Of a stretch of DNA of 64,000 nucleotides, positions 45,479-53,845 are shown piece after piece. Origin of the DNA: Bradyrhizobium sp. CER78 (GTDB lineage: Bacteria; Pseudomonadota; Alphaproteobacteria; Rhizobiales; Xanthobacteraceae); NCBI RefSeq assembly GCF_029846235.1, contig NZ_JARVWP010000016.1, positions 123,246-187,245 of the forward strand, written 5' to 3'. Below the pieces are notes generated by a model. It had not been told where the DNA came from. It was given only the letters and a program-made list of their open reading frames with translations, and did no database searches. The first letter of the stretch is position 1; the number at the start of each line of letters is the position of its first letter. Made by a program: the position numbers and the translations under genes.

Positions 45479-45994
45479 ATGACGACACGCTCCAGCGAGA
45501 TACGACGCCTCTTGCCTGCGGACGCCGCGCTTTATCGCGACATCCGTCTCGAGGCGCTGCGGTTGAGCCCCGAGGCGTTCGGCAGCGCATATGAGACGGA
45601 GAGCGTCCATCCCGTTAGCTGGTTCGCCGAGAGGCTGGACCGCGGGGTGGTGATCCTCGGAGCATTTCAGGGCGGTGAACTCGCCGGCATTGTCGGCTTC
45701 ATTGCGGCTGATGGGCCGAAGCGGCAGCACAAGGGCATGCTGGTCGGGATGTATGTGCGGCAGCAGGCGCGGCGCGCCGGCGTCGGCCGTCTCCTGGTCG
45801 AAGCCGCGCTCGAGCTCGCGGCACAATCGGTCGAGCTGGTGCAGCTTGTCGTGGTGAAAGGCAACGAGCCGGCCTTTCGGCTCTATCAGAGCATGGGGTT
45901 TGTCGAGTACGGGCTGGAAAGGCACGCGCTGAAGATCGACGGCCGCTACCATGACGACATCCTGATGGCGAAGGATCTGGTCGGGCGGAGCTGA
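45479..45994 (+). CDS. GNAT-family N-acetyltransferase
   Basis: 171 residues. The GNAT acetyl-CoA binding motif is MYVRQQARRAGVGRLLVEAA, with the end motif GNEPAFRLYQSMGFVEYGLE. ATG 45479 (MTTRSSEIRRLLPADAALYR) fits the usual N-terminus; the earlier frame start is not supported. Substrate unknown. It is divergent from plsY. Confidence 0.85.
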   Translation: MTTRSSEIRRLLPADAALYRDIRLEALRLSPEAFGSAYETESVHPVSWFAERLDRGVVILGAFQGGELAGIVGFIAADGPKRQHKGMLVGMYVRQQARRAGVGRLLVEAALELAAQSVELVQLVVVKGNEPAFRLYQSMGFVEYGLERHALKIDGRYHDDILMAKDLVGRS

Positions 45995-46090
45995 CGGCCG
46001 CAAATCAAGCGACACATTTCCGACCGGCGATCGCGCTAGCTATGGACACAGCCGAGAAACGCTCGCTCGTCACCTCGCGGGGAAGTCGCC

Positions 46091-46546
46091 ATGCCGAAGA
46101 TCGATCTGACAAAAGTGCCGGAACGCAAGGGGACCGGCTATCCGGCCGAATTCGCCGCCTCAAGTGCCGAGCGGGTGCGGCAGCGCCTCGGTGATGCCGG
46201 CGGGCTCGTCGATTTCGGCGTCAATTTGATGCGGTTGCCGCCGGGCAATTGGTCGAGCCAGCGCCATTGGCATTCCGACGAAGACGAATTCGTCTATGTG
46301 CTGGCGGGCGAATTAGTGCTGATCGAGGACGCCGGCGAGACGGTGTTGCGCGCCGGCGATTGTGCGGCGTTTCCGAAAAACTCCGGCAACGGGCATCACA
46401 TGATCAACCGGTCGCAGATGACGGCGACCTATCTGGAGGTCGGCTCGCGCTCGCGTACCGACGTCATCACCTGCTCCGACATCGACATGATGAGCCCGAG
46501 CTCCGATGGCCGCTTCCTGCATAAGGACGGCCGGCCCTACGAATAG
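46091..46546 (+). CDS. Cupin-domain protein
   Basis: 151 residues with a single cupin barrel. Metal-binding motif 1 is RHWHSDEDEFVYVLAGELVL (His, His, Glu) and motif 2 is AFPKNSGNGHHMINRSQM. The C-terminal tail (RFLHKDGRPYE) is typical of a family of uncharacterised cupins. Enzyme or binding role not known. Confidence 0.85.
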   Translation: MPKIDLTKVPERKGTGYPAEFAASSAERVRQRLGDAGGLVDFGVNLMRLPPGNWSSQRHWHSDEDEFVYVLAGELVLIEDAGETVLRAGDCAAFPKNSGNGHHMINRSQMTATYLEVGSRSRTDVITCSDIDMMSPSSDGRFLHKDGRPYE

Positions 46547-46635
46547 ACCTGAACCGCAAACCGGTACGAAATCCGGCGTTGCGGATTGGCCCGCGAAGGA
46601 TCAATCTTCCGGTGAGGGAGCTTTGGTCGCGGGCT

Positions 46636-46818
46636 ATGGCGGAATGGTATTTCATCTGGATTGACGGTCCGCGCGGGCCTGAGCCGCAGAAGTGGTCGTC
46701 GGACGCACTGTGGGGGCAGCTTGCGCGCCAGGACATCATCGTCCGTTTTCCCCTGAGCGATCGCGAGGCTGGGTTGTCGCTCGATCAGCTGGCAAGGCTA
46801 CATCCCGTGCCGCAGTGA
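46636..46818 (+). CDS. Small hypothetical protein (60 aa)
   Basis: Starts MAEWYFIWIDGPRGPEPQKW and ends QLARLHPVPQ. The WYF...GP...W spacing recalls GYF_2/DUF4339-like domains, but the match is partial. The ribosome binding site (GGGAG) is rather far upstream. An earlier in-frame start at 46579 is possible. Convergent with the NAD-kinase-like gene. Confidence 0.45.
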   Translation: MAEWYFIWIDGPRGPEPQKWSSDALWGQLARQDIIVRFPLSDREAGLSLDQLARLHPVPQ

Positions 46819-46845
46819 GTTGCGCGGCCGGAGAGCGCGGCAGCC

Positions 46846-47781
46846 TCACACCACGAGCCGTCCTTCGCGATCCGCGACTGTGATCTGCGCTTCCGTCCCC
46901 GAATTGAAGTCGAGCCGGTCGGCCTCGATGCCGTCGCTGAAGATCACGCCGTTCTCCGGCATCAGCGAGCGAACGCTGAGGTGCTCGGCACGATCGAGGC
47001 TGCCGCAGACCAGCGTGACTTGCGAGGTGCGGCTCGGAAACGGCTCGCGCACCGCAAAGCGCAGCGCGCCGGCATCCCACGCCTGCGGCAGATAGGGCGG
47101 GCTGCCGGCGCTGCCGCCAAAGGCGCCGGCGATTGCAAGCGAGCCGGTGACGATGCTCTTGAACCAGGCGGTCGAGCCGAGCCCGGTCGCGACGATCAGG
47201 CCGCTCGAGGACTGCCGCTCCCTCTGCTCGGCGAGCGCGATCTCGTAGACGGCCGAGGTATGCGTGCGCGCGCCGATGAAGAGGTCGTTGACCGCGTACA
47301 GCACCTGGCCGTTGGTCAGCGCGGCCTTGGCCATCGTCACCGCCTTGTGGCCGCGCTTTTCGGCTGCGACCTCGCGCAGCAGGGCAGGGAGGTCGCGCGG
47401 CACGAACGGCAACAGGATGCCGTCGTAACGCTTGGCATCTGGGTTGAGCCCGATCAGCGAATGGCCGTCGAGATACTTCATCGTGTTGGCGACGACGCCG
47501 TCCTGGCCGAGTGCCACCACGATGTCGGACGGGCCGAAGATGAAGTTCGGCAGGAAACTCCGGTCGATGATCTGGTAGCGGCCCCATTGCTCCAGTGCCT
47601 GCACGGTGACGCGGCGCTCAGCCTGATAGACATCGTGCTCGCGCTGGTAGTCGGAGAAGTCGGCGCCGAGATGCTCGACATAGAAGCGCGCCTGCGCCGC
47701 CGTCAGATATTTCGCGATCAGCTCCTCGAGCCGCGTCTTGCGGGTGACGAGGACGATCTTGCGGTCATTGTCGGCGGGCAC
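46846..47781 (-). CDS. NAD-kinase-fold protein (ATP-NAD kinase-like)
   Basis: 311 residues from a GTG at 47781. NAD kinase signatures are present in variant form: IVVALGQDGVVANTMKYLDG (GGDG variant with Gln), LYAVNDLFIGARTHTS (NE/D motif) and GLIVATGLGSTAWFKSIV (GSTAY variant). The N-terminal ~90 residues are not typical of bacterial NadK. It overlaps the end of the SPFH gene by 17 bases and so is co-transcribed. The nearby NrtR-like regulator supports a link with NAD(P). Whether it phosphorylates NAD is not certain. Confidence 0.75.
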   Translation of the reverse strand: MPADNDRKIVLVTRKTRLEELIAKYLTAAQARFYVEHLGADFSDYQREHDVYQAERRVTVQALEQWGRYQIIDRSFLPNFIFGPSDIVVALGQDGVVANTMKYLDGHSLIGLNPDAKRYDGILLPFVPRDLPALLREVAAEKRGHKAVTMAKAALTNGQVLYAVNDLFIGARTHTSAVYEIALAEQRERQSSSGLIVATGLGSTAWFKSIVTGSLAIAGAFGGSAGSPPYLPQAWDAGALRFAVREPFPSRTSQVTLVCGSLDRAEHLSVRSLMPENGVIFSDGIEADRLDFNSGTEAQITVADREGRLVV

Positions 47782-48811
47782 GGAGGGCCTCCACGGCGGC
47801 GGGCTTGTCCAAGAGCGTGTTGAGCAGATCGGGCGAGACGTTGAGCTGACCGATCTTCTCGGCCTTTTCGGCAATCCCGCTGAAGGCCTGCGCGATCAGC
47901 TGTCCCGGCTGCATGCCGGCTGCGGCCAGCGCCTGGATCACGCGGGTGTCGACGCCCTCGAATATCTTCATCAGCGCACCGACCCGATAGGCTTCGGCAT
48001 CCGCCAGCGTGCGGGTGTTCTCGGCGTTGAGGCCTACAAAGTCCTTGCGCTTGCTCTCCAGCGTGATGTCGGCGACCATGCCGGCCTCGCGCAGCTCGGC
48101 CTGCTTGGCTGCGACGCTCGCTTCGGCGTCCATCTGGGTTTCCCGGATCGAACGCTTCTTCTGCTCGACCGCGATCTCGGTGTCGAGCTCGCTCTCGCGG
48201 ATGGCGCGTTCCTGCTCCACGGCAAAGTTGCGCCGCGCGAAGATCGCTTCGTCCGCGCTCTTGAGGATCGCCTCGCGCGCCTCGGCCTCCAGCGCCTTGG
48301 CAGTGTCGGGCGTCGGCTTCACGCCGCGGATCGAGACGCCGAGGATTTCGAGGCCGAGGGAGGCGATGTCGGCGCGGCCGCGCAGCCCGCCTTCGATCAG
48401 CCCGGCGATGCGATCGGCGGCTTGCAGGGCTTCCTTCAAGGTCAGCTCCTTCACGGCCTGCTGCGCCAGCACCTCGACGGTCGCCAGAATCCGCTGCGGC
48501 AGCTTTTCCGGGTCGTCGGACTCATAGGTCTTGCCGTCGGCCTTGAGGGTGAAGTTCAGCATCGCGGCGGCCTTTTGCGGCTCGCTGATCCGGTATGTGA
48601 CATGGCCCTGAATGGTCAGCGCCTGAAAGTCGCGCGCGATCTGCTGGAAGATGAAGGCGGCGTCGCGGCTGCCGATCGGCACCGCGACCCACGATGTAAC
48701 CGGCCCATAGTAGAAGCCGGACAGGCCGGCGCCCTGCTGGGTCACCGCGCCGCCGCGGTATTTCATGAGGTAGGTGGTCGGCTGGGCCTTGATGAAGCGG
48801 AGACCGAACAT
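47765..48811 (-). CDS. SPFH/band-7 domain protein
   Basis: 348 residues from ATG 48811 (AGGAG upstream; the frame opens at 48844). The N-terminal band-7 domain (YLMKYRGGAVTQQGAGLSGF, DFQALTIQGHVTYRISEPQK) is followed by an Ala/Glu-rich coiled coil (ALEAEAREAILKSADEAIFA ... VEQERAIRESELDTEI) and a C-terminal PGQLIAQAFSGIAEKAEKIG segment. There is no obvious membrane anchor, unlike flotillins. It shares an operon with the NAD-kinase-like gene and a promoter region with the divergent NrtR-like gene. Role unknown. Confidence 0.82.
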   Translation of the reverse strand: MFGLRFIKAQPTTYLMKYRGGAVTQQGAGLSGFYYGPVTSWVAVPIGSRDAAFIFQQIARDFQALTIQGHVTYRISEPQKAAAMLNFTLKADGKTYESDDPEKLPQRILATVEVLAQQAVKELTLKEALQAADRIAGLIEGGLRGRADIASLGLEILGVSIRGVKPTPDTAKALEAEAREAILKSADEAIFARRNFAVEQERAIRESELDTEIAVEQKKRSIRETQMDAEASVAAKQAELREAGMVADITLESKRKDFVGLNAENTRTLADAEAYRVGALMKIFEGVDTRVIQALAAAGMQPGQLIAQAFSGIAEKAEKIGQLNVSPDLLNTLLDKPAAVEALRARRQ

Positions 48812-48841
48812 GGCGTGCACTCCTGAGTAAGTGTGGCTGAA

Positions 48842-48885
48842 CAACTAAGTTAGTTGGACTGTACAACTAAGTATGTTATTGTCAA
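48842..48885 (-). promoter_or_regulatory. Promoter with NrtR-type operators between SPFH and nrtR
   Basis: On the minus strand TTGACA (48880-48885) and TACAGT (48858-48863) are spaced by 16 bases, pointing at the SPFH/NAD-kinase-like operon. A perfect dyad CAACTAA-G-TTAGTTG (48842-48856) sits just downstream of the -10, and a second ACAACTAAGT lies in the spacer at 48863-48872, 22 bases (two turns) from the first at 48841-48850. This layout suits repression. The AT-rich dyad with ACTAA/TTAGT halves is of the kind bound by NrtR proteins. Confidence 0.65.
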
Positions 48886-48914
48886 GCCGGGACGCGAAAA
48901 GGTTCACGGCACCG

Positions 48915-48964
48915 GAGCGTTTTCAAACGAAGTGGACGCCGGTTCGCGTGAAGAATGCGCGTCA
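48915..48964. repeat. Partial copy of the intergenic palindromic repeat, reversed
   Basis: GAGCGTTTTC, then GAAGTGGACGCCGGTTCGCG and TGAAGAATGCGCGTC match, with a few changes, the reverse complement of the arm at about 20000-20043. It lies in the leader of the nrtR-like gene. Only one arm is present. Confidence 0.7.
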
Positions 48965-48992
48965 CAGGAAGCTCCAAGGAGGCGGGGAGAGC

Positions 48993-49700
48993 ATGCCCGA
49001 GAGACCGGAACTCGACTTTCCGCGGCCGCTGACGACGGTCGACGTCGTCATCTTCGCCATCAGGTCAGACGCGCTTCAGGTCCTGCTGGTTCAGCGGCCA
49101 AGAGCGGAAACCGAACCGTTTCCAGGGGTTTGGGCGCTGCCCGGGGGCTTTGTCGATATCGCCGGCGACCGCGATCTCGAAGCCTGCGCGGTGCGCAAGC
49201 TGAAGGACAAGACCGGGGTGGTCAGCCCGTATCTGGAGCAGCTCGGCAGCTGGGGCAGTGCCACGCGGGATCCGCGCGGTTGGTCTGCGACGCACGCCTA
49301 TTTCGCATTGTTGCCGGAGCACGCCGCGGGAGGCGCGCTCGCCGCGGATGCGCAGTGGTTCGCGGTCGAGGGCGAGAAAGTGCGGCCGAAACTTGCCTTC
49401 GATCATGCCGAGATCCTGCACGCGGCGGTGCAGCGCTTGCGCAGCAAGGTCGAGTACACCTCGCTGCCCGCCTATCTGATGCCGCCGGAATTCACGCTGC
49501 CGGAATTGCAGCGGACCTTTGAGATCGTGCTCGATCGTCCGTTGGAGAAGAGTGCCTTCCGCACCCGCATGCTCGCCGCCGACCTGATCGAGCCGGTCGC
49601 CAGGATGCGCAAGGGGCCGAATCGGCCGGCGCAGCTCTACCGGTTGAAGAAGGCGAGGGCGCCGGTGTTCTTCGCGCGCACGTTCAATCCGCCGGGGTAA
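48993..49700 (+). CDS. nrtR: NrtR-like Nudix-domain transcriptional regulator
   Basis: 235 residues from ATG 48993 (GGGGAG upstream). The N-terminal Nudix fold has a degenerate Nudix box (GGFVDIAGDRDLEACAVRKL KDKTGV lacks the catalytic Glu pattern), followed by YLEQLGSWGSATRDPRGWSA, typical of NrtR. The C-terminal winged helix runs PEFTLPELQRTFEIVL ... FRTRMLAADLIEPV. NrtR proteins repress NAD-metabolism genes and sense ADP-ribose. Targets here would be the divergent SPFH and NAD-kinase-like genes, and possibly itself. Confidence 0.85.
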   Translation: MPERPELDFPRPLTTVDVVIFAIRSDALQVLLVQRPRAETEPFPGVWALPGGFVDIAGDRDLEACAVRKLKDKTGVVSPYLEQLGSWGSATRDPRGWSATHAYFALLPEHAAGGALAADAQWFAVEGEKVRPKLAFDHAEILHAAVQRLRSKVEYTSLPAYLMPPEFTLPELQRTFEIVLDRPLEKSAFRTRMLAADLIEPVARMRKGPNRPAQLYRLKKARAPVFFARTFNPPG

Positions 49701-49703
49701 ACG

Positions 49704-50699
49704 TCATACCGACAGATCGAAGCCAGGCGTCGTAATGTCGGAGAGGAACGCGGCGAGAAACATCTTGCCGAGCACGTGCTTGGCCGCGGGTGTGCCGATC
49801 CTGATCCGGCCGGCGCGGGCGGCCTCCGCGAACTCGGCAAGTGTCGGCGCTGCGAGGCTCGTGTCGGCGATGGTGCGCGGCGCCGTCGCGGATGCGCTGA
49901 ACAGCACGCTGGCGTAATAGAGCCGGGTGAGGGCGCGGACCAACCGCAGCCGCGCGCGCAGCGCCTCGTCGAGCGGGCGGACGAGCCAGGCGCGATGCAG
50001 AATGTCTTCCAGCTCCGGCGTCCGTGCGATGCTGTCGCTAACGATGGCGATGTCGACCAGCGGGTCGGTGCGGTAGGCGGATTCCCAGTCGATCATCCAG
50101 AGCCTGTTGCCGTCGAACAGGATGTTGGCGGGCAGCGAATCGTTGTGGCTCGACACCGAGTTCGCCTCATCCCAGGCATAGGCCGCACGGATGCGTTCGA
50201 GATGCTCGTTGCTTTGGTCGAGCATGCCGGGCGCGAACAACTCGGTGCGACAGACATGAGCCCACAGCCGCGTCACAATATCGGGATAGCGCACGAAGGC
50301 GGGAAAGGTCGGTGTCGCCTGCAGGCGCGACAGCAATTCGCCAAGCGCCTTTGCCAGCGCCGGCAGGCCGCCGGGATAGCGGCCGAGCGGCTGCCGCTGT
50401 ACAAAGTCCATCACCGCGATGCGCGACGTCTCGTTCACATAATAGAGTCGCGGGGCGATGCCGGCGCTCGCGGCAATCCCGAGCGAAACATATTGATACG
50501 GATTGCGCAGCGGGCTCGGCGCGCCTTCGATTCGCAGCAAATAGTTCCCGCCGCCGGCATCGATCCGGAACAACCGCGCTGCCGTGGCGCCGCCGGAGAC
50601 GGATGTCACGGCGTCGATCGTTTGCGTGCCGATCACCTCACGCAGTGCGGCATTTGCTGCATCGCGCTCGGCAGGCGAAAGTGTATCGAGAGCACTCAT
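49704..50699 (-). CDS. Aminoglycoside phosphotransferase/choline kinase-family protein
   Basis: 331 residues. The kinase fold is clear: SVSGGATAARLFRIDAGGGN, YLLRIEGAPSPLRNPYQYVS, catalytic loop SVSSHNDSLPANILFDGNRL (HxDxxxxN, with N before D) and MIDWESAYRTDPLVDIA (metal-binding Asp). Substrates of such proteins include choline, ethanolamine, homoserine and aminoglycosides; none can be assigned. ATG 50699 is chosen over a TTG two codons earlier. It converges with the NrtR gene with a 3-base gap. Confidence 0.8.
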   Translation of the reverse strand: MSALDTLSPAERDAANAALREVIGTQTIDAVTSVSGGATAARLFRIDAGGGNYLLRIEGAPSPLRNPYQYVSLGIAASAGIAPRLYYVNETSRIAVMDFVQRQPLGRYPGGLPALAKALGELLSRLQATPTFPAFVRYPDIVTRLWAHVCRTELFAPGMLDQSNEHLERIRAAYAWDEANSVSSHNDSLPANILFDGNRLWMIDWESAYRTDPLVDIAIVSDSIARTPELEDILHRAWLVRPLDEALRARLRLVRALTRLYYASVLFSASATAPRTIADTSLAAPTLAEFAEAARAGRIRIGTPAAKHVLGKMFLAAFLSDITTPGFDLSV

Positions 50700-50829
50700 G
50701 CGCAAAGAGTTAGCATGACCGCTATGCGCGCCGAAATCGCATTGATGCAGGGTTCCCGATCTTCAATCGCTGGCCGCGTGCGGCGAAGCGTGAAACAATG
50801 CTGCGAAAATCATGTCGGGAGAAAACTTG

Positions 50830-51330
50830 ATGCCGTTCGAGCGGGGGTTGCATTGCGCCGTTGCGTGCAGAAACATTAAGTGCAACTCCGTCAAGTATGG
50901 GTCTTGGATCGCGTTGCCATTATTCTGCCTGATCAGCACGTTCGGAGTGATGCGTAACGCCGTCGCGAACGAATCCTTGGCAATTGTGGATGCGCGCGTA
51001 GCGGCGGTCGACAAAGCGGGCGGGGATCTTCCCTTGACGATGACGATCAAGAACGAGGCCGACAGCGCCGATGCGCTGCTCCGTGTCCGCTGCCCGGTCG
51101 CGAATTTTTCCGAGCGGCACACCGTCGATCGCGGCGAAGGCGCGCCTGCCATGCGATCGATATCCAATATACCAGTCCCGGCCAAGGGAACACTCGAGCT
51201 GAAGCGCGACGGCTATCACGTGATGCTGCTGCAGCTGCGTCAGGCGCTCACGCCGGGCGAGACGTTCAAATGCGCGGTCGTTTTCCAGAAAGCAGGCACC
51301 ATCGAGACGGAGGTACAGGTCCAGAAGTGA
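50830..51330 (+). CDS. Periplasmic copper chaperone PCu(A)C-like protein
   Basis: About 166 residues. A hydrophobic export segment (SWIALPLFCLISTFGV) precedes the domain. The fold (LAIVDARVAAVDKAGGDLPL, TMTIKNEADSADALLRVRCP, ELKRDGYHVMLLQLRQALTP) is that of PCuAC/DUF461. The copper motif H-x(n)-M-x(n)-H-x-M is only partly recognisable: ERHTVDRGEGAPAMRS and DGYHVMLL. The start at 50830 has GGGAGA 8 bases upstream; an earlier in-frame ATG (50812) exists. It precedes the PQQ dehydrogenase gene and may help mature a copper or other redox protein. Confidence 0.65.
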   Translation: MPFERGLHCAVACRNIKCNSVKYGSWIALPLFCLISTFGVMRNAVANESLAIVDARVAAVDKAGGDLPLTMTIKNEADSADALLRVRCPVANFSERHTVDRGEGAPAMRSISNIPVPAKGTLELKRDGYHVMLLQLRQALTPGETFKCAVVFQKAGTIETEVQVQK

Positions 51331-51464
51331 CCGCAGGATAAGTGAATAAAGAAGGCGGCGGATGGCACAGCCATGCGCCGGGACTCAGGGCTTCTCGCGA
51401 GATTGTCCGTATGTGACGGGCGGTTCGATCAATGAAGAATGCTAGATCCGGAGGAAATGCATCT

Positions 51465-53237
51465 ATGACAAGGTTGAATTGGGTAAAGTCTCATATGCTC
51501 GCGGCGGCGGTAGCATCCGCTGCGACCCTCGCGGGCTCGTTCGCGCTCGCCGAAGATGTCAGCCAGGACCGTCTGCTCAACGCTGACAAGGAAGCAGGCA
51601 ACTGGCTGCACCATCACAAGAACTATTCGGCGACCCGCTTCTCGTCGCTGGCGGATATCAACAAGGACAACATCAAGAATCTGAAGGTCGCCTGGACCAT
51701 GCATCTCGGCGGCGTCGAGGGCGGCGGAATCTGGGCGCATGGCGGCCTGGAGGGAACTCCGATCGTCGAGAACGGATTCATGTACGTCACCGACGGCTGG
51801 GGCTCGGTCTATAAGATCGATGCGCATGGCGGCAAAGGCGTGCTGGTCTGGAAGATGGATCCCAAGACCGACCACGACTGGGCCGGCGCGGTCGCCTGCT
51901 GCGGCGTCGACAATCGCGGCGTCGCATTGTGGAACAACCTCGTCATCTCGCACACGCTCGACGGCCGCCTGATCGCGACCAACAAGGAAACCGGGCAGGT
52001 CGCCTGGCAGCGTCAGGTCGCCGATCCCGACAAGGGTGAGGTGATCACCGGCGCACCTTTGATCGTCAAGGACAAGGCGATATCAGGCGTAGCCGGCGCG
52101 GAATACGGCATTCGCGGCTGGATCGCTGCGACCGACCTGAACAGCCAGAAGGAAGTCTGGCGCACCCACACCATCCCGGGCAAGGACGAGCCGGGTGCGG
52201 AGACCTGGAAGGACGACAAGAACGCCAAGGCGAGCGGCGGCGGTTCAACCTGGGTCACCGGCAGCTATGACCCCTCGACCAACACCATCGTTTGGGGCGT
52301 CGGCAATCCCGGACCGGACTGGGACAATGAATACCGGCCCGGCGACAATCTCTACACCGACTCGTCGCTTGGTCTCGATGCCGACACCGGCAAGATCAAG
52401 TGGCACTACCAGCACACGCCGAACGACCCCTACGACTATGACAGCGTGGCGGAGAACGTGCTGGTCGACGTCCCCGGTCCGAACAACACGACGCTGAAGC
52501 TCGCGCTCGAGGCCGACCGCAACGGCTTTGCCTATGCGATCGATCGCAACAGCGGCAAGTTCGTCTGGGGTCTGCCCTTCGTCAAGAAGGTGACCTGGAC
52601 CAAGGGTCTCGATCCCGAGTCCGGCAAGCCGGTGGAATATGATCCGAAGCAAGGCGTGCAGAAGTACAACGCCTCGGTCACGCCGAGCCGCACCAACAAG
52701 GAAACGGATATCTGCCCCGGCAACATGGGCGGCAAGAACTGGCCGCCGACCGCGTATAATCCGAACCTGAAGCTCTGGTACATTCCCGTCATCGAAAGCT
52801 GCAACCACATCAAGGTCGAGGAGATGACGCCGGACAAGGTCAAGGCGCGCGAGTTCTTCACCGGCGGCGGGCCGAGCCAGAACGTCAAGATAACGGGCAG
52901 CGTGACCGCGATCGACGTCACCACCGGCAAGGTGGCGGGGAAGGCGGAGACCCAGTTCCCGAACCTCGGCGGCATCCTGGCGACGCCCGATCTCGTGTTC
53001 TCCGGACAGCCATCCGGTGAGCTGATCGCCTATGACGCGAAGTCGTTGCAGAAGCTGTGGGAGTTCAACACCGGCGGCGGTCTCAACGCGCCCCCGATGA
53101 CGTTCTCGGTCGACGGCAAGCAGTATGTCGCGGTCCTGGTCGGCCTCGGCGGTGCCTGGGACAAGTGGTTCATCGACGCAACGCCCGAGCTGAAGCGGAT
53201 GCAGCCGGGCTCGATGCTCTACGTGTTCGCCCTTTGA
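51465..53237 (+). CDS. PQQ-dependent alcohol dehydrogenase, probably lanthanide type
   Basis: 590 residues, periplasmic quinoprotein with eight-bladed propeller. Signal peptide: basic start, then MLAAAVASAATLAGSFALA with cleavage before EDVS. The vicinal disulfide is Cys145-Cys146 (AVACCGVDNRG). Metal-site residues include the Glu in AGAEYGIRGW, the Asn in WGVGNPGPDWD and the Asp324-Tyr325-Asp326 motif in NDPYDYDSVAEN. In this family Asp-x-Asp marks lanthanide enzymes (XoxF, PedH, ExaF), while calcium enzymes have Ala or Ser in the second position. ATG 51465 has GGAGG upstream. The cytochrome c gene downstream is the likely electron acceptor. The alcohol substrate is unknown. Confidence 0.9.
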   Translation: MTRLNWVKSHMLAAAVASAATLAGSFALAEDVSQDRLLNADKEAGNWLHHHKNYSATRFSSLADINKDNIKNLKVAWTMHLGGVEGGGIWAHGGLEGTPIVENGFMYVTDGWGSVYKIDAHGGKGVLVWKMDPKTDHDWAGAVACCGVDNRGVALWNNLVISHTLDGRLIATNKETGQVAWQRQVADPDKGEVITGAPLIVKDKAISGVAGAEYGIRGWIAATDLNSQKEVWRTHTIPGKDEPGAETWKDDKNAKASGGGSTWVTGSYDPSTNTIVWGVGNPGPDWDNEYRPGDNLYTDSSLGLDADTGKIKWHYQHTPNDPYDYDSVAENVLVDVPGPNNTTLKLALEADRNGFAYAIDRNSGKFVWGLPFVKKVTWTKGLDPESGKPVEYDPKQGVQKYNASVTPSRTNKETDICPGNMGGKNWPPTAYNPNLKLWYIPVIESCNHIKVEEMTPDKVKAREFFTGGGPSQNVKITGSVTAIDVTTGKVAGKAETQFPNLGGILATPDLVFSGQPSGELIAYDAKSLQKLWEFNTGGGLNAPPMTFSVDGKQYVAVLVGLGGAWDKWFIDATPELKRMQPGSMLYVFAL

Positions 53238-53305
53238 CGTCGCACGCGCGGGAGGCTTCCGACCGGAGCCTCCCGCGTAATTTTGGTTCAGAGAAACAAA
53301 AACAA

Positions 53306-53845
53306 ATGAAGCACAACTGGCTGGTTGGCGCGTGGCTCGGCTGCGCGCTCGTGATGGGATTTATTGGCACGGCGCATGCGCAGTCGGCGAGCGATCCGAC
53401 CGATGCGGGCAAGGCGGTGTTCAAGCGCGGCAATTGCATGGGCTGCCACAAATGGCACGGCAATGGCGGCGGCGGCTATGGCGGCGACGCGCTGTCGCTG
53501 CGCAAGACCGAGCTGACGAAGGAGCAGATCATCGAGACCGTGACGTGCGGGCGGCCGGGCACCGGCATGCCGTTCTTCGTGCGCGGCTCCTACGACACCA
53601 CGAAATGCTACGAGATGAGCCGGCAGGATGTCGCCGACCGCATGCCGCCGGAGGCGAACGTGTTCCTGCGGCCGAACGAGATCGAGGCCGTCGCGGATTA
53701 TGTGCTCGCCCACGTCAAGGGCAAGGGTGAGCCGAACTATGACGAGTGCATCGCCTTCTTCGGCGACGGCTCGCGCGTCTGCAATATCTACAAGGAGGCC
53801 GGCCATGCCGCCGCGCCGTCCGACCAGAGCGAGAAGAAGCCATGA
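53306..53845 (+). CDS. Periplasmic c-type cytochrome
   Basis: 179 residues with a signal peptide (KHNWLVGAWLGCALVMGFIG, cleaved after AHA) and one haem motif, NCMGCHKWHG. GTGMPFFVRGSYDTTKCYEM and RMPPEANVFLRPNEIEAVAD follow and probably supply the sixth-ligand methionine. Two extra cysteine pairs may form disulfides. Directly after the PQQ dehydrogenase, so it most likely accepts electrons from it. The stop overlaps the next gene start (ATGA). Confidence 0.88.
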   Translation: MKHNWLVGAWLGCALVMGFIGTAHAQSASDPTDAGKAVFKRGNCMGCHKWHGNGGGGYGGDALSLRKTELTKEQIIETVTCGRPGTGMPFFVRGSYDTTKCYEMSRQDVADRMPPEANVFLRPNEIEAVADYVLAHVKGKGEPNYDECIAFFGDGSRVCNIYKEAGHAAAPSDQSEKKP

